NCBI RefSeq assembly: GCF_938045225.1
Contig: NZ_CALINL010000307.1
Coordinates: 1 to 5,251 of the forward strand
DNA from: an uncultured Campylobacter sp.
Lineage (GTDB): Bacteria > Campylobacterota > Campylobacteria > Campylobacterales > Campylobacteraceae
Length of the DNA: 5,251 bases
Reading direction: 5' to 3'
Position numbers and translations under genes: made by a program. Under the pieces are notes generated by a model. It had not been told where the DNA came from and ran no database searches. It saw only the letters and a program-made list of their open reading frames with translations. Position 1 is the first letter of the stretch; each line of letters starts with the position of its first letter. Shown piece after piece: positions 4,560-5,251 of this stretch.

Positions 4560-4727
4560 AAAATAACTCCAAAAATAAAAACACAGATGCTTTGTTAATA
4601 ATTTATTAAATTTTTGTGTCTTATGTTGATAACGTTGGAATATTAAAAAGCGAGTTTTTATTTTAAATTAAATTTCTAGGCGACGTTAAAGTTTTTATTG
4701 GGTTGTCAATTCTATAGATAAAATTTC

Positions 4728-4853
4728 TTTTTTTGGGAATATTTATATTGATATGGAAAAATTTGTTTTTTTCTCTGGGAAAAAATGTTTTTATTTCAAA
4801 ATTTGGATAGTATTTTATTTTTTATAAGATAAATTGATTTATTTTTTGGGATA
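4728..4853 (+). repeat. Degenerate iteron-like motifs downstream of the toxin gene
   Basis: T-rich runs followed by GGGA occur with GGG at 4735, 4777 and 4848. The first two are 42 bases apart, the same phase as the iterons before rep. The third is 71 bases further on. The flanking TAGTTT box is lost or degraded, so these are weak copies or chance in T-rich DNA. Confidence 0.35.
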
Positions 4854-4880
4854 TTATGATTTTTTTGAAATGTTATAGCT

Positions 4881-5033
4881 TTAATAAATGTCAGTTGTAA
4901 TAATGTGTAGTTCTGTTGCAATATAGATTTTTTTTAAATTTATGACATAATCTTTTAGAGCCACAAAAGAATTAGCGTCTGGCTCATAACCGTGAAGTAG
5001 TGCTTGAGCGCTTTTTTTACTCCTTGGACGAGT
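4881..5033 (-). pseudogene. In-frame continuation after the stop; possible remnant of the same gene
   Basis: Reading on in the same frame past the TAA at 5036-5034 gives 50 sense codons, beginning TRPRSKKSAQ, before a second TAA at 4883-4881. The part encoding ALLHGYEPDANSFVALKDYV looks protein-like, and its DNA (about 4955-5033) shares the higher GC of the ORF upstream. The last 20 or so codons are AT-rich read-through. No start with a ribosome binding site is seen. Confidence 0.28.
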
Positions 5034-5251
5034 TTAGCACAGACTTAGCCCGTCTTTGATATTCCCGTTTTCGTCTAAATTTTTTGCCTTAAACTCTTCA
5101 AATTTAGCCGCGGTCGCTTTGTCTCCGCTCTGCGCTGCTTTTTTTAGCTTGTTTAGCTCGGCAGTCTTTAGTATCGCCTCTTTTTTGATAGGATCTAGCT
5201 CGTTGCGATACGCTGCCTTTACTTCAAAGCTCATGTTTTTTAGCCTTGCTC
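5034..5251 (-). CDS. Lysine/glutamate-rich helical protein, partial at the right edge
   Basis: This minus-strand frame is open to the right edge and ends at TAA 5036-5034. An internal ATG at 5234-5232 (MSFEVKAAYRNELDP) has only a distant AAGG nine bases upstream, so the gene may begin outside the window. I therefore treat it as partial. The visible 66-72 residues are charged and helical, with a likely coiled coil (KKEAILKTAELNKLKKAA) and then KNLDENGNIKDGLSLC. Base composition is clearly less AT-rich than the adjacent non-coding DNA, which supports real coding. No family is recognised; a relaxase-like or other plasmid protein cannot be excluded. After the TAA the same frame runs on for 50 codons, so this may be a gene broken by a stop. 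Confidence 0.5.
   Translation of the reverse strand, partial: ARLKNMSFEVKAAYRNELDPIKKEAILKTAELNKLKKAAQSGDKATAAKFEEFKAKNLDENGNIKDGLSLC

Larger units (their letters stand above)
4308..4950. other. Very AT-rich non-coding region with inverted repeats; candidate origin region
   Basis: About 640 bases lack any ORF with a plausible ribosome binding site and are dominated by A and T runs. The region holds two GGGAAAA/TTTTCCC hairpins (4313-4384), a 21-bp palindrome (4491-4511), a long bulged hairpin (4522-4559) and further T-run/GGG/A-run motifs (4728-4853) like those before rep. Its position after the rep-toxin operon suggests an origin, single-strand origin or partition region; none of these is proved. 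Confidence 0.45.

Noticed and set aside
1..5251. The window as a complete circular plasmid
   Set aside because: No terminal overlap is visible. Joining the ends would place a TGA immediately after residue 57 of the left-edge protein, in the middle of its hydrophobic segment, which is unlikely for that gene. It is not excluded outright.

Overview
The window looks like a piece of plasmid, or plasmid-derived accessory DNA, from a Campylobacter-like epsilonproteobacterium. The DNA is AT-rich, codons favour AAA, TTA, ATA and TTT, and the minus-strand promoters carry extended -10 boxes (TGn before TATAAT-like hexamers). A run of eight G/C bases in otherwise AT-rich DNA resembles the contingency loci of that genus. 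The species call is an inference from composition and style, not from a database match.

Left half (1-2647, all minus strand). Read in the direction of transcription, a two-gene unit comes first: an N-terminally membrane-anchored 237-residue protein of unknown function, followed by an overlapping 45-codon hydrophobic ORF. Next is a DUF697/YcjF-type membrane GTPase. Then come an 80-residue zinc-ribbon protein and the N-terminal part of a small protein that runs off the left edge. Three promoters can be drawn. Those before the 237-residue gene and before the zinc-ribbon gene share an identical 13-base element at the same distance (12 nt) from an extended -10. The GTPase promoter is different: TTGACA, a 16-base spacer containing eight consecutive Gs, and an extended TAAAAT. 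Its -35 also lies inside a 7-bp inverted repeat. The GTPase is therefore a candidate for phase-variable and repressor-controlled expression. The two linked membrane proteins and the zinc-ribbon protein may form one membrane-associated module with it.

Right half (2648-4307, plus strand). A divergent 383-base intergenic region holds three iteron-like repeats about 42 bases apart, then a promoter and a strong ribosome binding site. These lead into a RepL-like plasmid replication initiator (291 aa). Its last four bases overlap the start of a PIN-domain (VapC-like) ribonuclease toxin gene. No separate antitoxin gene is visible. Instead, the initiator carries a Gln/Ser/Thr-rich linker and a short C-terminal segment that resembles the toxin-binding tail of VapB-type antitoxins. 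The most interesting reading is a replication initiator fused to an antitoxin and co-translated with its toxin, which would link plasmid replication directly to toxin control.

Bases 4308 to about 4950 are non-coding and very AT-rich. They contain several inverted repeats, a long bulged hairpin and further copies of the iteron core, so this may be an origin or single-strand origin region. At the right edge, a minus-strand lysine- and glutamate-rich ORF enters the window. It ends at a TAA, after which the same frame stays open for another 50 codons, so it may be a decayed gene.
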